NCBI RefSeq assembly: GCF_023746555.1
Contig: NZ_CP098755.1
Location: 1,747,001-1,811,000, forward strand
DNA length: 64,000 nt
DNA from: Brevibacillus ruminantium
Lineage (GTDB): Bacteria > Bacillota > Bacilli > Brevibacillales > Brevibacillaceae
Reading direction: 5' to 3'
Shown here: positions 43,598 to 52,712 of the stretch, piece by piece
How positions within the stretch are numbered: the first letter of the stretch is position 1
Layout of the letters: each line of letters begins with the position of its first letter
Translations under genes and position numbers: made by a program
Notes under the pieces: generated by a model
What the model was told of the DNA's origin: nothing
Seen by the model: the letters and a program-made list of their open reading frames with translations, nothing else
Databases searched by the model: none

Positions 43598-43945
43598 TTC
43601 AATTGTTTTCTAATTAAAATTTATCTTATATTCCTCTTAGTGACATGGGGATGGTAACCCTTGCCTTTTTCCTCCCAAACATGTCGTTAGTTCGGTTAAG
43701 GAGTATTTGGAAGAACTTTTTGGTTCAGTTTCTCCTAAAGGGCTTATACTAGAATTTTTTGCTATTATTGCGACATCAGACTTGACTGTTTTAACTGATA
43801 CCACATATGTAGAGAAAGATAACGGAACAGCATCACAACTAGCGTTAGAGGGCTTTTAATTGGTGCCGAAGTGGTGCCAAACTTATTATCAGATGGTATC
43901 TGAGGATATTTTAGATGAACGGAAATTGCTTTATCATACGGATTC
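43598..43945. other. Gap with a possible gene remnant
   Basis: No complete gene is visible. One plus-strand frame, open from about 43649 to the stop at 43857-43859, encodes roughly 70 residues (for example EYLEELFGSVSPKGLILEFF) but has no ATG start or ribosome box. I do not recognise it, and it may be a decayed end of a gene. Just after it TTGGTGCCGAAGTGGTGCC recalls the motifs that often flank integrase genes. Confidence 0.4.
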
Positions 43946-45285
43946 GGGTCTGTCCAGTATTTTGTGTAAACCCTTTTGGAATAAAAAACTAGCGTAAGTA
44001 TTGACCGATCCGATCCGGGAAGAAAACGGAGAGCTGGAGGAGCATTTGCCCCCAGTTCTGCACTCGTCCAGTCCACTTCCTGGTGACATCCATGGTAGCC
44101 AAATAGAGCATTTTGAGCAGAGCTTCATCGGTGGGGAAAATGCTCTTGCCCTTCGTCACTTCCGGAGTTGCCGATGGTAACTCTCAATCATATTGGTCGT
44201 ATAGATCAATTTACGAATCTCTGGTGGATACTTGAAAAAAGTAGCTAGTTCGTCCCAGTTGGTACGCCAAGAGCGAACGATGAGGGGATATTTGCTACCC
44301 CATGTTTCCTCAAAACGATCCAATTCCAGTAAGGCAGCCTCTTCTGTTGCCGCTTTGTAGATTGGCTTTAAATCCGCCGTTACTTTCTTGAGATCCTTGT
44401 AAGAAACATAACGGGTCGAGTTGCGGATTTGATGAATGATGCACTTTTGAATCTCCGTATTCGGATAGCAGGCAGAGATGGCCTGAGAGAAGCCCGTTAG
44501 GTTATCCACGCAGGTGATGAGAATATCCTGAACCCCACGGTTCCGTAAGTCGTTCAATACGCTCAGCCAGAACGTTGCGGATTCATTCTCTCCAATCCAC
44601 ATGCCTAATACGTCCTTGTTGCCGTCCAAATCAATGCCAATGACCATATCAGCCGATAGCACCGTCTTGCTTGACTTTGTAGGGAATGGCGTCCATAAAT
44701 ACAACCGCATAGATGCTTTGTAGCGGTCGGTTCTGCCATTCTTTGATGAGTGGCACGATCTTATTCGTCACATTGGAGATCATGGTAGGAGAAACGTCAA
44801 TTCCATACAGATGGTTCAGATGGTCCTGGATATCCCGTGTGCTGACACCTTTGACATACATGGCGATGATTTGGTCCTCCATGCCGGTAACGGTAGACTG
44901 ATGCTTTTTCACGATAACGGGCTCAAATTCGCCATTACGGTTACGTGGCACCGCGATCTCCACCTCGCCGTATTCGCTTGTCACCGTCTTCTTTGTCTTC
45001 CCGTTACGGCTGTTTGTTGTTTTCTTTCGCTTCACATCGTGCTTTTCATAGCCGAGTTCCGTGTCAAGCTCCGCCTCTAGCATGCGACTGCAACGTTTCT
45101 GCAAACAGTTCCTTCAGTGCCGACTGCACATCGTCCATCGTCTTGAGGTTGTTTTCCTTCACAAACGCCTTCACTTGTTCCTTACTAAATCTCACCATGG
45201 GTGTCATCCTCTCAAACCATCCTTCTCTTATTGTCATAGGTTTTGAGAGTTTACACAGAATATTTTACAGTCCCTTGACAGACCC
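43946..45285 (-). mobile_element. IS256-family insertion sequence, decayed
   Basis: About 1.34 kb bounded by GGGTCTGTC and GACAGACCC, and inside these by TTTTGTGTAAACC and its counterpart. The left end lacks some bases present at the right. The transposase inside is broken in several places. No clear 8-9-bp target duplication is visible. Confidence 0.75.
43989..45198 (-). pseudogene. IS256-family transposase, several frameshifts
   Basis: Pieces of one transposase lie in different frames. The N-terminal piece (MVRFSKEQVKAFVKENN to about 45090) is followed by a piece with LEAELDTELGYEKHD and the first catalytic Asp in VVFMDAIPYKVKQDGAI. Next comes a piece with MVIGIDLDGNKDVLG and CVDNLTGF to ESYHRQLRK, and then the C-terminal piece GKSIFPTDEALLKMLYLA. 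A single missing base at about 44157 and a small deletion near 44655 explain two breaks. IS256 needs a complete DDE protein, so this copy is very likely dead. Confidence 0.88.
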
Positions 45286-45309
45286 TATCGTGCCGCTTAC
45301 CATTCAATT

Positions 45310-45338
45310 GCCTTTATAAAATAGTAAGGGCTTTTTTA
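45310..45338 (+). terminator. Rho-independent terminator upstream of the McrB cluster
   Basis: GCCTTTA pairs with TAAGGGC around an 8-nt loop, followed by TTTTTT. It insulates the McrB cluster from read-through out of the IS region. Confidence 0.7.
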
Positions 45339-45384
45339 TTTCTGAGAACAACGAAACCCACCACCCCCCCTCCCTAACAATATT

Positions 45385-45393
45385 TGCTATAAT
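45385..45393 (+). promoter_or_regulatory. Extended -10 promoter of the McrB cluster
   Basis: TGCTATAAT forms an extended -10 element 33 bp upstream of the McrB start. The expected -35 position is a run of C, so the extended motif must carry the promoter. Confidence 0.5.
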
Positions 45394-45425
45394 ATCCACA
45401 CAACCCTAATTACCGGAGGAAGCAA

Positions 45426-47645
45426 ATGGCCTTACCCATAGCCCTTACAAATATCTTCAAACACAAACAAAAATCATACAAAATGGTCCTAGTCCTCTGC
45501 CTTCTCGACGAACTAAAAAAAGGAAACCCATCCGTGACCTTGGACACTCTCAAACAAAAATTCCTCACGTACTACCAAAATCGAGAAGCGCAAGGACTGG
45601 TAGTTGATCCACCACCCTCAAAACTTAGTAAACAATGGCGCGAGATTACCTTAGCCCAAATCCACCACATCATCCAGACGCCGATCCAAGCTCTATCTCA
45701 AATTTTAATAAATGATCGCGACCATAAAGAGTATGGCTTCCGACCAGAAATTTTAGAAGAACTACGTACACCACAAATCCAAGAACTGAGCGAGTACACG
45801 ACACAAGAACTGGAGAAATACTTTGATCAACTGAATCCATCCGTTCCATTGCGTGATTATTTAGATACAATCCTATCTACCTACCTGGAAACGAAGCTAC
45901 AGCCTTTCAAAGAGAACGATCTCGGAAAACTAGTAAGACAGACGATTCCAATTGATCTTTCAAAACTGCCGTTCTTCCCAGATGAATGGAAGGCGCAAGG
46001 GTCTGTAGGACAAGGTAATTGGGCAGATGTACCTTGGATTGCGATTATGGATAAAAGAATCACTACCACTACACAACAGGGTGTCTACGTCGTCTATCTC
46101 TTTTCCCAAGACATGAGTGCAGTTTATTTAACTTTGGCCCAAGGTGTAGCAGAACCGTTAAAACAAGGAAAAAGAGTGGGGTATGAGTATTTAAGAAGAA
46201 AGGTTCAGGAGATTCGCTCCATTATTGCCCTAGACGGCTTCCAAAAAGATGAGAACATTCAGCTAACGGCGAAGGGGATTGGAGAAGATTATCAAGTATC
46301 CACGGTAGCCTACACGAAATATGAAGCAGGCAACTTGCCATCTAATCAACAACTCCTGACCGATCTGCATTCGATGCTGGAGTATTATCAAGAGTACGTG
46401 GAATACAGCCTAGCAGATGATACAACTACAACAAGCGAATCCAGTATATCTTCTAGTAAGAAGGAGCCACTCCTTGTGAATGATTCAGACGTAAGAGAAA
46501 CGATAGATACCATTAAAACATACATACGACAAAGAGGTTTCCACTACCCTGATCATTTGATCGAAAACTTCTACCTTTCCATGAAGACAAAGCCGTTTGT
46601 AATCCTCGCGGGTATTTCAGGTACGGGGAAAACGAAACTAGTGAAACTGTTTGCCGAAGCTCTCGGAGCAACTAGCGAAAACAGGCAATTTCGACTTATC
46701 CCGGTTCGACCAGACTGGAGTGACCCATCTGACTTGATCGGGTACAAAGATCTTACGGGAACTTTTCGGCCAGGTCCACTGACAGAGGTTCTCGTAGAAG
46801 CATCTAATCCAGATAACGAGGATAATGTCTATTTTATTTGTCTCGATGAGATGAACTTAGCACGTGTGGAACATTACTTTAGTGATATCCTCAGCTTGAT
46901 GGAAACACAGGAGCGTAAAGATGATCGCATTGTTACGAATCCACTAATCTCGACGAATCAGTTGGGCGAAGATGACCGTGTTTTCTATGAGGGACTGTTC
47001 ATTCCAAGTAATGTCGTGTTGATTGGTACCGTTAATATGGATGAAACGACGCACCCATTTAGCAAGAAGGTTTTGGATCGTGGGAACACGATAGAATTTA
47101 ATTATATCCAACTTGATAATTTTCCTGATGCCGAAGAAATCTACGAATCAGATTCAGAGCGTGGGGTACCCGCATCTTTTCTGTCAAGCGAGTACATTAC
47201 ACTACAAGAGGCATACAAAGATTATTCGAATCTTATCAAGGAATCTACTGAGAAGCTGATAAAAATTAATCTCGTTCTCGAAAATATCCACGCACACATC
47301 GGGTTTCGTGTAAGAGATGCGATTTGCTTTTACATGGTTTACAATGAACGTTTTCATCTGATGACAAAAGACGAAGCATTTGATTTTCAATTGCTACAAA
47401 AAATACTGCCCCGCATACAGGGAAGTAATTTGTCTGTGAAACGCACGCTAATGGAGCTCTTGAAAATCACATTGGGGGATCCCCGATTACAAGTGGACGA
47501 GCTGATGGGAGATGCTGCGTTGTTATACGAGTTAGATTTGCAAAAGGAATATCCAAACGCACCATATAAGCAAAGTAGTAGAAAACTACTCTATATGCTC
47601 CGGAGGCTTGAAGAAGATGGATTCACATCGTTTTGGGTCTCTTAG
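45426..47645 (+). CDS. McrB-like AAA+ NTPase with MrcB_N (DUF3578) domain
   Basis: The 739-residue protein has a helical N-terminal region (about 1-140) of unknown fold, and then a DUF3578/MrcB_N-type domain (about 150-340; GNWADVPWIAIMDKRITTTT). The AAA+ module has Walker A GISGTGKTK near residue 397, Walker B FICLDEMNLARVEHYF near 470 and GTVNMDETTHPFSKKVLDRG near 538, the NxD block of McrB. McrB proteins are GTP-driven motors that recognise modified DNA through the N-terminus and bring in a nuclease. The next gene, overlapping by 29 bp, is its DUF2357 nuclease partner. Confidence 0.88.
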   Translation: MALPIALTNIFKHKQKSYKMVLVLCLLDELKKGNPSVTLDTLKQKFLTYYQNREAQGLVVDPPPSKLSKQWREITLAQIHHIIQTPIQALSQILINDRDHKEYGFRPEILEELRTPQIQELSEYTTQELEKYFDQLNPSVPLRDYLDTILSTYLETKLQPFKENDLGKLVRQTIPIDLSKLPFFPDEWKAQGSVGQGNWADVPWIAIMDKRITTTTQQGVYVVYLFSQDMSAVYLTLAQGVAEPLKQGKRVGYEYLRRKVQEIRSIIALDGFQKDENIQLTAKGIGEDYQVSTVAYTKYEAGNLPSNQQLLTDLHSMLEYYQEYVEYSLADDTTTTSESSISSSKKEPLLVNDSDVRETIDTIKTYIRQRGFHYPDHLIENFYLSMKTKPFVILAGISGTGKTKLVKLFAEALGATSENRQFRLIPVRPDWSDPSDLIGYKDLTGTFRPGPLTEVLVEASNPDNEDNVYFICLDEMNLARVEHYFSDILSLMETQERKDDRIVTNPLISTNQLGEDDRVFYEGLFIPSNVVLIGTVNMDETTHPFSKKVLDRGNTIEFNYIQLDNFPDAEEIYESDSERGVPASFLSSEYITLQEAYKDYSNLIKESTEKLIKINLVLENIHAHIGFRVRDAICFYMVYNERFHLMTKDEAFDFQLLQKILPRIQGSNLSVKRTLMELLKITLGDPRLQVDELMGDAALLYELDLQKEYPNAPYKQSSRKLLYMLRRLEEDGFTSFWVS

Positions 47646-50034
47646 AGAAAGTGTAGAGTTGTTGCGAATCGAGACAGATGTCTTTGACCTTTATATAAAG
47701 GGCAAACCGTTTCATCCAACCGTAGAGAAACTGCAGCTTCATCGGGAGGACAGCTTAGAATGGGAGCCAGCGACGTTACGGATATCCAGTGATTCTCGGC
47801 TACTTACGATAAAATCAAAGCTTGTTTTTTCACCCATCACCGGTGCTTTGACGAATATAGAAGAGGGGGAAGCATTCCCCATCTTTTTCGAAACACAGTC
47901 GTATGAATTTGTTCTGGTGCGTAAACAGGAGAAGGATATCACTTTTTTTCATGAAAATGTTCATCTTCGCCAGGCTGTAAAGCCTCTTGGAAAAGATATT
48001 TTATCTGGAATATTACATTTTCAAAATGAAGTTGGATTGACTGAAATCGTGATTCAAATGAATCGTCAGCCAGTTTTAAAAATTGAGCTCGAAATCTTTC
48101 CCGTTAAAATGGATTACCGCAGGGATTATCAAAACATCTTACGTGAAGTGAATGAACAGGTGTACAACCTGGCTTTCGATTTCATGCGTAAGACACATCA
48201 AATGACTGGGCTTACCGAGACTCATTCACAAAGTTTGACTGAATTTTACTCGATTCTACAACATGTCTTCCAACAATTAATGGGTGCGATCGAGAGAATT
48301 AAAGCAAACCCTCACCATAAGCTAGAAGCCCAGCAAAAAGTCATGGACGCATCTCGGGTAAAGCGGGTGAGCAGGCATAATCAAGCGTTTCTTAGCAAGA
48401 ATCCTCACACCCTAATAGAAGATCATGCAAACGGATTTTTAAGAATTCAGGACAAGCTGTACCGTCCGTCTTTATTAAAAGAAAGTAGACGAGTTATTGA
48501 TTACGATACGGTAGAGAATCGTTTTGTTCGCTGGATGCTAGTAAAGATCGTTGCAAAACTAAAAGAAATTCGCCTCCGTGTTGAAACAAGTAGCCGTAAT
48601 CGCGACGAGGTATTTTTACAAAAGCTTGATCGGATGGTAGAACAAATAAGGCGGGTACTACAACTCGATTTTCTAGCTGCCGCAACAGGGATGAGTCAGC
48701 TGTCTGTTACGTTAGTTTTGCAAATGGCTCCCGGATATAGAGAAATTTATAAAGCGTATCTGACCCTGATGAAGGGGCTGACGATCCAAGGGGAGCTCTC
48801 GAAGCTGTCCATGAAAGACTTAGCGAAATTGTACGAATACTGGTGCTTTTTGAAAATCAATCAAATCCTGAGTAAGAAATACAAGCTATTAAAACAAGAC
48901 ATTGTAAAAGTAAATAAAAGCGGCTTGTTCGTTACATTGGATCGTAGCCAGTCAGCAAGCATGGTTTATGAAAACCCAGCGAACAAGGAGCAGTTTACTC
49001 TTTATTACAATGCGCTGCCGTCTGAAGACAGAAGAAAAGTACCTACTTTATCACAGCGACCAGATAATGTATTAACTCTGAAAAAAAGCGACTCTCAACA
49101 AGAATTCAAGTATGTCTTTGATGCAAAATACAGACTCAACCCGGCTTACGAAGGAACAAGCTACCATCAGAAATATAAACTTCCAGGTCCCGAGGAAGAC
49201 GATATTAATACCATGCATCGTTATCGTGATGTGATCGTCTATTTAGATGGCACGACACAAGAATATGAGCGAAGCATGTATGGGGCCTATGTACTTTTCC
49301 CTTATCCAAATGAAGAACAGTTTCGTCAGCATCAGTTCTATAAAAGTATTGAACTAATCAATATCGGTGCTTTCCCATTCTTGCCAGGGGCTACGTCTCT
49401 TTTCGAACAATTCTTAGATGAGCTCATTTTAGATAGCCCTGAAAAAGCGTACGAACGGTCTACTCGACCACGTGGTACGGATCGCTACTATCAGGATAAA
49501 CTGGGAAGCAAGAATGTATTGGTTGGGTCTCTGCGAACAGGGCAGTTGGATTTGGCCCTAAAGCACAAATTTTACCATGTTCCTTTAAAAAACCTAAAAG
49601 ATCATAAAGTATTGACACAGATTGAGTATGTTGCATTGTGCCAGTCCAGAAAACAGTACGGGGAAAATGGAGGTATCCATTGGTACGGCTCCATAACTGA
49701 CTGGAAAGTAGTGCGCAGAAAAGAGATTTCAGAAAGAATGCCACGTACTGGAACAGAAGAAGAATTGTACGTACGATTCGAAGTCAACGAATGGCTAAAA
49801 AGAGAAAAACCAATCCATTTCGGTGGACAAGGAATCTATACCCTCCTTCTGACGACCAAGTACATGTTTGATCGTGCAGATGAAATTAGTGAGCTGCGGC
49901 TAGACGATGAAGAGCAGCTAAAACTATGGCGCGAGAAACGTCGTAGTGGGAAAGTAAAAGTTGTCCTAGATCATGAGTATATCGATTTGGCCAAGAAGGT
50001 TCGTGTGGAAGAGGTACCGGAGAATCATAAGTAG
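47617..50034 (+). CDS. DUF2357 McrC-like nuclease
   Basis: 805 residues from ATG 47617, which has a CGGAGG box 10 bp upstream and overlaps the McrB gene by 29 bp. TTG 47608 is too close to that box. The protein has a beta-rich N-terminal domain, a long helical middle (about 160-400) and a PD-(D/E)XK nuclease near residue 500 (FKYVFDAKYRLNP). DUF2357 proteins take the place of McrC in many McrBC-like systems. It should cut DNA when loaded by the McrB motor. AT-rich codon use matches the neighbours. Confidence 0.85.
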   Translation: MDSHRFGSLRESVELLRIETDVFDLYIKGKPFHPTVEKLQLHREDSLEWEPATLRISSDSRLLTIKSKLVFSPITGALTNIEEGEAFPIFFETQSYEFVLVRKQEKDITFFHENVHLRQAVKPLGKDILSGILHFQNEVGLTEIVIQMNRQPVLKIELEIFPVKMDYRRDYQNILREVNEQVYNLAFDFMRKTHQMTGLTETHSQSLTEFYSILQHVFQQLMGAIERIKANPHHKLEAQQKVMDASRVKRVSRHNQAFLSKNPHTLIEDHANGFLRIQDKLYRPSLLKESRRVIDYDTVENRFVRWMLVKIVAKLKEIRLRVETSSRNRDEVFLQKLDRMVEQIRRVLQLDFLAAATGMSQLSVTLVLQMAPGYREIYKAYLTLMKGLTIQGELSKLSMKDLAKLYEYWCFLKINQILSKKYKLLKQDIVKVNKSGLFVTLDRSQSASMVYENPANKEQFTLYYNALPSEDRRKVPTLSQRPDNVLTLKKSDSQQEFKYVFDAKYRLNPAYEGTSYHQKYKLPGPEEDDINTMHRYRDVIVYLDGTTQEYERSMYGAYVLFPYPNEEQFRQHQFYKSIELINIGAFPFLPGATSLFEQFLDELILDSPEKAYERSTRPRGTDRYYQDKLGSKNVLVGSLRTGQLDLALKHKFYHVPLKNLKDHKVLTQIEYVALCQSRKQYGENGGIHWYGSITDWKVVRRKEISERMPRTGTEEELYVRFEVNEWLKREKPIHFGGQGIYTLLLTTKYMFDRADEISELRLDDEEQLKLWREKRRSGKVKVVLDHEYIDLAKKVRVEEVPENHK

Positions 50035-50099
50035 GGGCGTTTCCTGAAACAGCGCTCCTACTTCCGTTCATGTAGTGATTAATTGGAAAGGATTATGCC

Positions 50100-50930
50100 A
50101 TGCTATCTAAAATATTTAATATCTTTAAAAATACTAAAAAACCGATAGAGCAACATGCAATCGAAAAGACGCCAAGTAAGAAGATGGATAACCAAAAATC
50201 AATACGAAAAGGAGAGCTAGGAGAGTATAAGGTTACGATTCAGTTAGACCAAATGCCAAAGGAGTATAGGCATTTATCGGACTTACTTCTCCCCAATCCA
50301 AAAGCTAAGTCAGGGTATTCACAAATTGATCATATCCTCGTTACCCCGTACGCTATTTTCATCATCGAGACGAAAAACTATTCGGGCGAAATTAAGGGTG
50401 GAAGAGAGGATAAGCATTGGACGGTAAATAAGCGATTTAAAATGTTAAATCCCTTTTATCAAAATTATGGTCATATCGAATCTATCCGAAGCATTATCCA
50501 GGTAGAGAAAGAGCATTTTGTTTCACTCGTGTCATTTACCAGACGCTGCACATTCAGTGTTGATCCAGAGCTTAGGAAAATTGGCTCAAATGATTTAATC
50601 GTATACGATATTGAGCTAACAGAATTTATTCAACGGAAAATCAACCGCTTAAGGGAATTGAACAAAGAACATAGGTTTACCGCGGAACAAATAGAGAGCA
50701 TGTATGAATTATTAAAGCGTGAAAATATTACAGATTCAAAAGCTAGGGCTTCTCATGTTGAAGGGCTTAAAAGTGGTGGTAAGCTCACGGATAAAAACCA
50801 TGCAGTTACTGAACATACATGCGTAGACTGCGGGAAAACAGTCACTGAAAAAATCGCCAAGTTTTGTTTGGCAAATCAGTCAAGATTTCAAGGGAAAGTG
50901 TATTGTTACGAGCATCAGAAGACCCATTAA
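50100..50930 (+). CDS. NERD-domain protein with C-terminal zinc-finger-like tail
   Basis: A 276-residue protein. The nuclease-related NERD domain (about 35-150) shows KGELGEYKVTIQLDQMPKE, the acidic DHILVTPYAIFIIETKNYSGEI block with a restriction-nuclease-like D-x(n)-E-x-K (ETK), then the Trp-containing strand KHWTV. The tail has CVDCGKTVTEKIAKFC and a later Cys, a likely zinc site. NERD proteins are probable nucleases or DNA-end-binding factors. It follows the DUF2357 gene after 65 bp and precedes the MazG-like gene by 20 bp, so all four are probably co-transcribed. Confidence 0.85.
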   Translation: MLSKIFNIFKNTKKPIEQHAIEKTPSKKMDNQKSIRKGELGEYKVTIQLDQMPKEYRHLSDLLLPNPKAKSGYSQIDHILVTPYAIFIIETKNYSGEIKGGREDKHWTVNKRFKMLNPFYQNYGHIESIRSIIQVEKEHFVSLVSFTRRCTFSVDPELRKIGSNDLIVYDIELTEFIQRKINRLRELNKEHRFTAEQIESMYELLKRENITDSKARASHVEGLKSGGKLTDKNHAVTEHTCVDCGKTVTEKIAKFCLANQSRFQGKVYCYEHQKTH

Positions 50931-50950
50931 CGGTTGAATAGGAGAAGATT

Positions 50951-51313
50951 ATGGACGAACGTACAACGATAAGCGACCTTAAATTACGAGTTCAAAAGTT
51001 TTGTGAGGATAGAGATTGGGATCAATTTCACAATGCGAAAGATCTAGCGATCGGAATTATTACGGAATCATCTGAGCTACTCGAGCATTTTCGCTTTAAA
51101 TCCAAAGAGGAAATGGAAGGTTATTTTGTAGACGGCCATAAAAGAGAGGAAATCTCTGAGGAATTGGCTGATGTATTGTTTTTTGTCCTAAGGTTTGCTC
51201 AAATGTTTAACATCGACATTACGCAAGAACTCATAAAAAAAATTGAAAAAAATAATCAGCGTTACCCTGTAGAAAAATGTAAAGGCGCGAATAAAAAATA
51301 TTCAGAGCTGTAG
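50951..51313 (+). CDS. MazG-like dCTP pyrophosphohydrolase (RS21-C6/dCTPP1-type)
   Basis: The 120-residue protein has the all-alpha NTP pyrophosphatase signature: FCEDRDWDQFHNAKDLAIGI with ESSELLEHF (ExxE) at about residues 37-46 and EELADVLFF (ExxD) at about 70-77. DRDWxxFH is the dCTPP1/RS21-C6 hallmark rather than that of full-length MazG. Such enzymes cut (d)NTPs to monophosphate, and the dCTPP1 branch prefers dCTP and 5-modified dCTP. Placed directly behind an McrBC-like nuclease set, it may deplete modified dCTP in infected cells. Confidence 0.85.
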   Translation: MDERTTISDLKLRVQKFCEDRDWDQFHNAKDLAIGIITESSELLEHFRFKSKEEMEGYFVDGHKREEISEELADVLFFVLRFAQMFNIDITQELIKKIEKNNQRYPVEKCKGANKKYSEL

Positions 51314-51526
51314 TGTGTGTACATGCAATCTGTGTGGGGTGCGTAAAATAGACAGCTTTCGATGTGGCAGTATTCGCTTAAATACGCAGCTTTCGAACAG
51401 CGCGAACAATCTGTAACCCAATCGCCTCTTAACTTGTCAGGATATTCGAGCAATTGATGCGAACGTATTTTCTTAATATCGACAAAATAAGACCTGCCTA
51501 CTGCTGCTTTTTCAGTTGAAATGCAG

Positions 51527-51532
51527 TATAAT
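51527..51532 (+). promoter_or_regulatory. -10 element of the m5C methyltransferase gene
   Basis: A perfect TATAAT lies 31 bp upstream of the methyltransferase start. The -35 region (about 51504-51509) is poor. Confidence 0.45.
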
Positions 51533-51562
51533 GGATTTATATTTTTTAACGGGGTGAGTGTA

Positions 51563-52672
51563 ATGATTTTCAGAAAAGGTGAGTTCTTTAACGGCCCCGG
51601 CGGTCTTGCATTAGGAGCAAAGATGGTTAGGGTTGTTGATAAAAACGGCGTTGAATACAGAGTTGAGCACGAATGGGCTAACGACATAGATGAATCGGCA
51701 TGTCGTACATTTATTCATAATATTTGTCCTGACCGCCCTAACTCAGTTATCAATAAGGATGTTCGTGAACTAGATATTGAATCACTTGGAGAAATTGACG
51801 CGTTTACTTTTGGTTTTCCATGCAATGATTATAGCATTGTCGGAGAGAAAAAAGGATTGGATGGCAATTATGGCCCATTATATACTTATGGAGTCAAAGT
51901 TCTAAGGAAATTTCAACCCAAATGGTTTGTAGCTGAAAATGTGTCTGGCCTTCAAAGTGCAAATGAGGGACAGGCATTCAATATGATAATGAGAGACTTA
52001 ATGGAATCAGGCTACAAAATAACACCACATTTATACAAATTCCAAGATTATGGCATTCCTCAAACCAGACACAGAATAATTATTGTCGGTATCAGAGATG
52101 ATATAAACAAAGAGTTCAGAGTGCCTGCACCAACACACGGTGAAGGCAGATTACCTTATAAAACTGCAAAACAAGCCCTAACTGATCCACCTATTCCTGC
52201 TGATGCACCGAATAATGAACTTACTCGACATACTTCTAAAGTGATTGAATTCCTGAATCATATTCCTCCTGGTCAAAATGCGTGGTTCGAAGAAATTCCT
52301 GAACATTTGAGATTAAACGTCAAGGGTGCAAAAATGAGCCAAATATATCGTCGTTTACACCCCGACCAACCGTCTTATACCGTGACAGGCAGCGGCGGCG
52401 GCGGTACACATATGTACCATTGGAGTGAACCTCGTGCGTTGACAAACAGGGAACGTGCGCGAATACAAACCTTCCCAGATAATTTTGTTTTTCTCGGCGG
52501 TAAGGAAAAAGTCAGACAACAAATAGGAATGGCCGTTCCGCCAGAAGGTGCAAGAATCATTATTGAAGCTATACTGAAAACTTTCGCAGGAATCGAATAT
52601 GACAGTATTGAAGCAAAATGGAATGCAAATGAATTTGTATTCGAACCCGAACTCGAATTGATTTCTGTATAA
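51563..52672 (+). CDS. DNA (cytosine-5) methyltransferase
   Basis: 369 residues from ATG 51563 (GGGGTGAG box). The m5C methyltransferase motifs are present: I near FFNGPGGLALGAKM, IV with the catalytic Cys in GFPCNDYSI (PCN instead of the usual PCQ), VI in AENVSGLQS, VIII in QTRHRIIIVG, then a short variable region and IX-X in FPDNFVFLGG and QIGMAVPP. It transfers a methyl group from SAM to C5 of cytosine. It converges on an AlwI-type restriction operon, so it is probably the protecting enzyme. The small variable region suggests a short recognition site. Confidence 0.92.
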   Translation: MIFRKGEFFNGPGGLALGAKMVRVVDKNGVEYRVEHEWANDIDESACRTFIHNICPDRPNSVINKDVRELDIESLGEIDAFTFGFPCNDYSIVGEKKGLDGNYGPLYTYGVKVLRKFQPKWFVAENVSGLQSANEGQAFNMIMRDLMESGYKITPHLYKFQDYGIPQTRHRIIIVGIRDDINKEFRVPAPTHGEGRLPYKTAKQALTDPPIPADAPNNELTRHTSKVIEFLNHIPPGQNAWFEEIPEHLRLNVKGAKMSQIYRRLHPDQPSYTVTGSGGGGTHMYHWSEPRALTNRERARIQTFPDNFVFLGGKEKVRQQIGMAVPPEGARIIIEAILKTFAGIEYDSIEAKWNANEFVFEPELELISV

Positions 52673-52675
52673 AAC

Positions 52676-52708
52676 AAAGGGGTGACTTATTCACAAGTCG
52701 CCCCTTTT
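52676..52708. terminator. Bidirectional terminator between methyltransferase and restriction operon
   Basis: A 13-bp stem (AAAGGGGTGACTT pairing with AAGTCGCCCCTTT, one G-T pair) around a 6-nt loop, with A/T runs on both sides. It serves both converging units. Confidence 0.87.
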
Positions 52709-52712
52709 ATTA

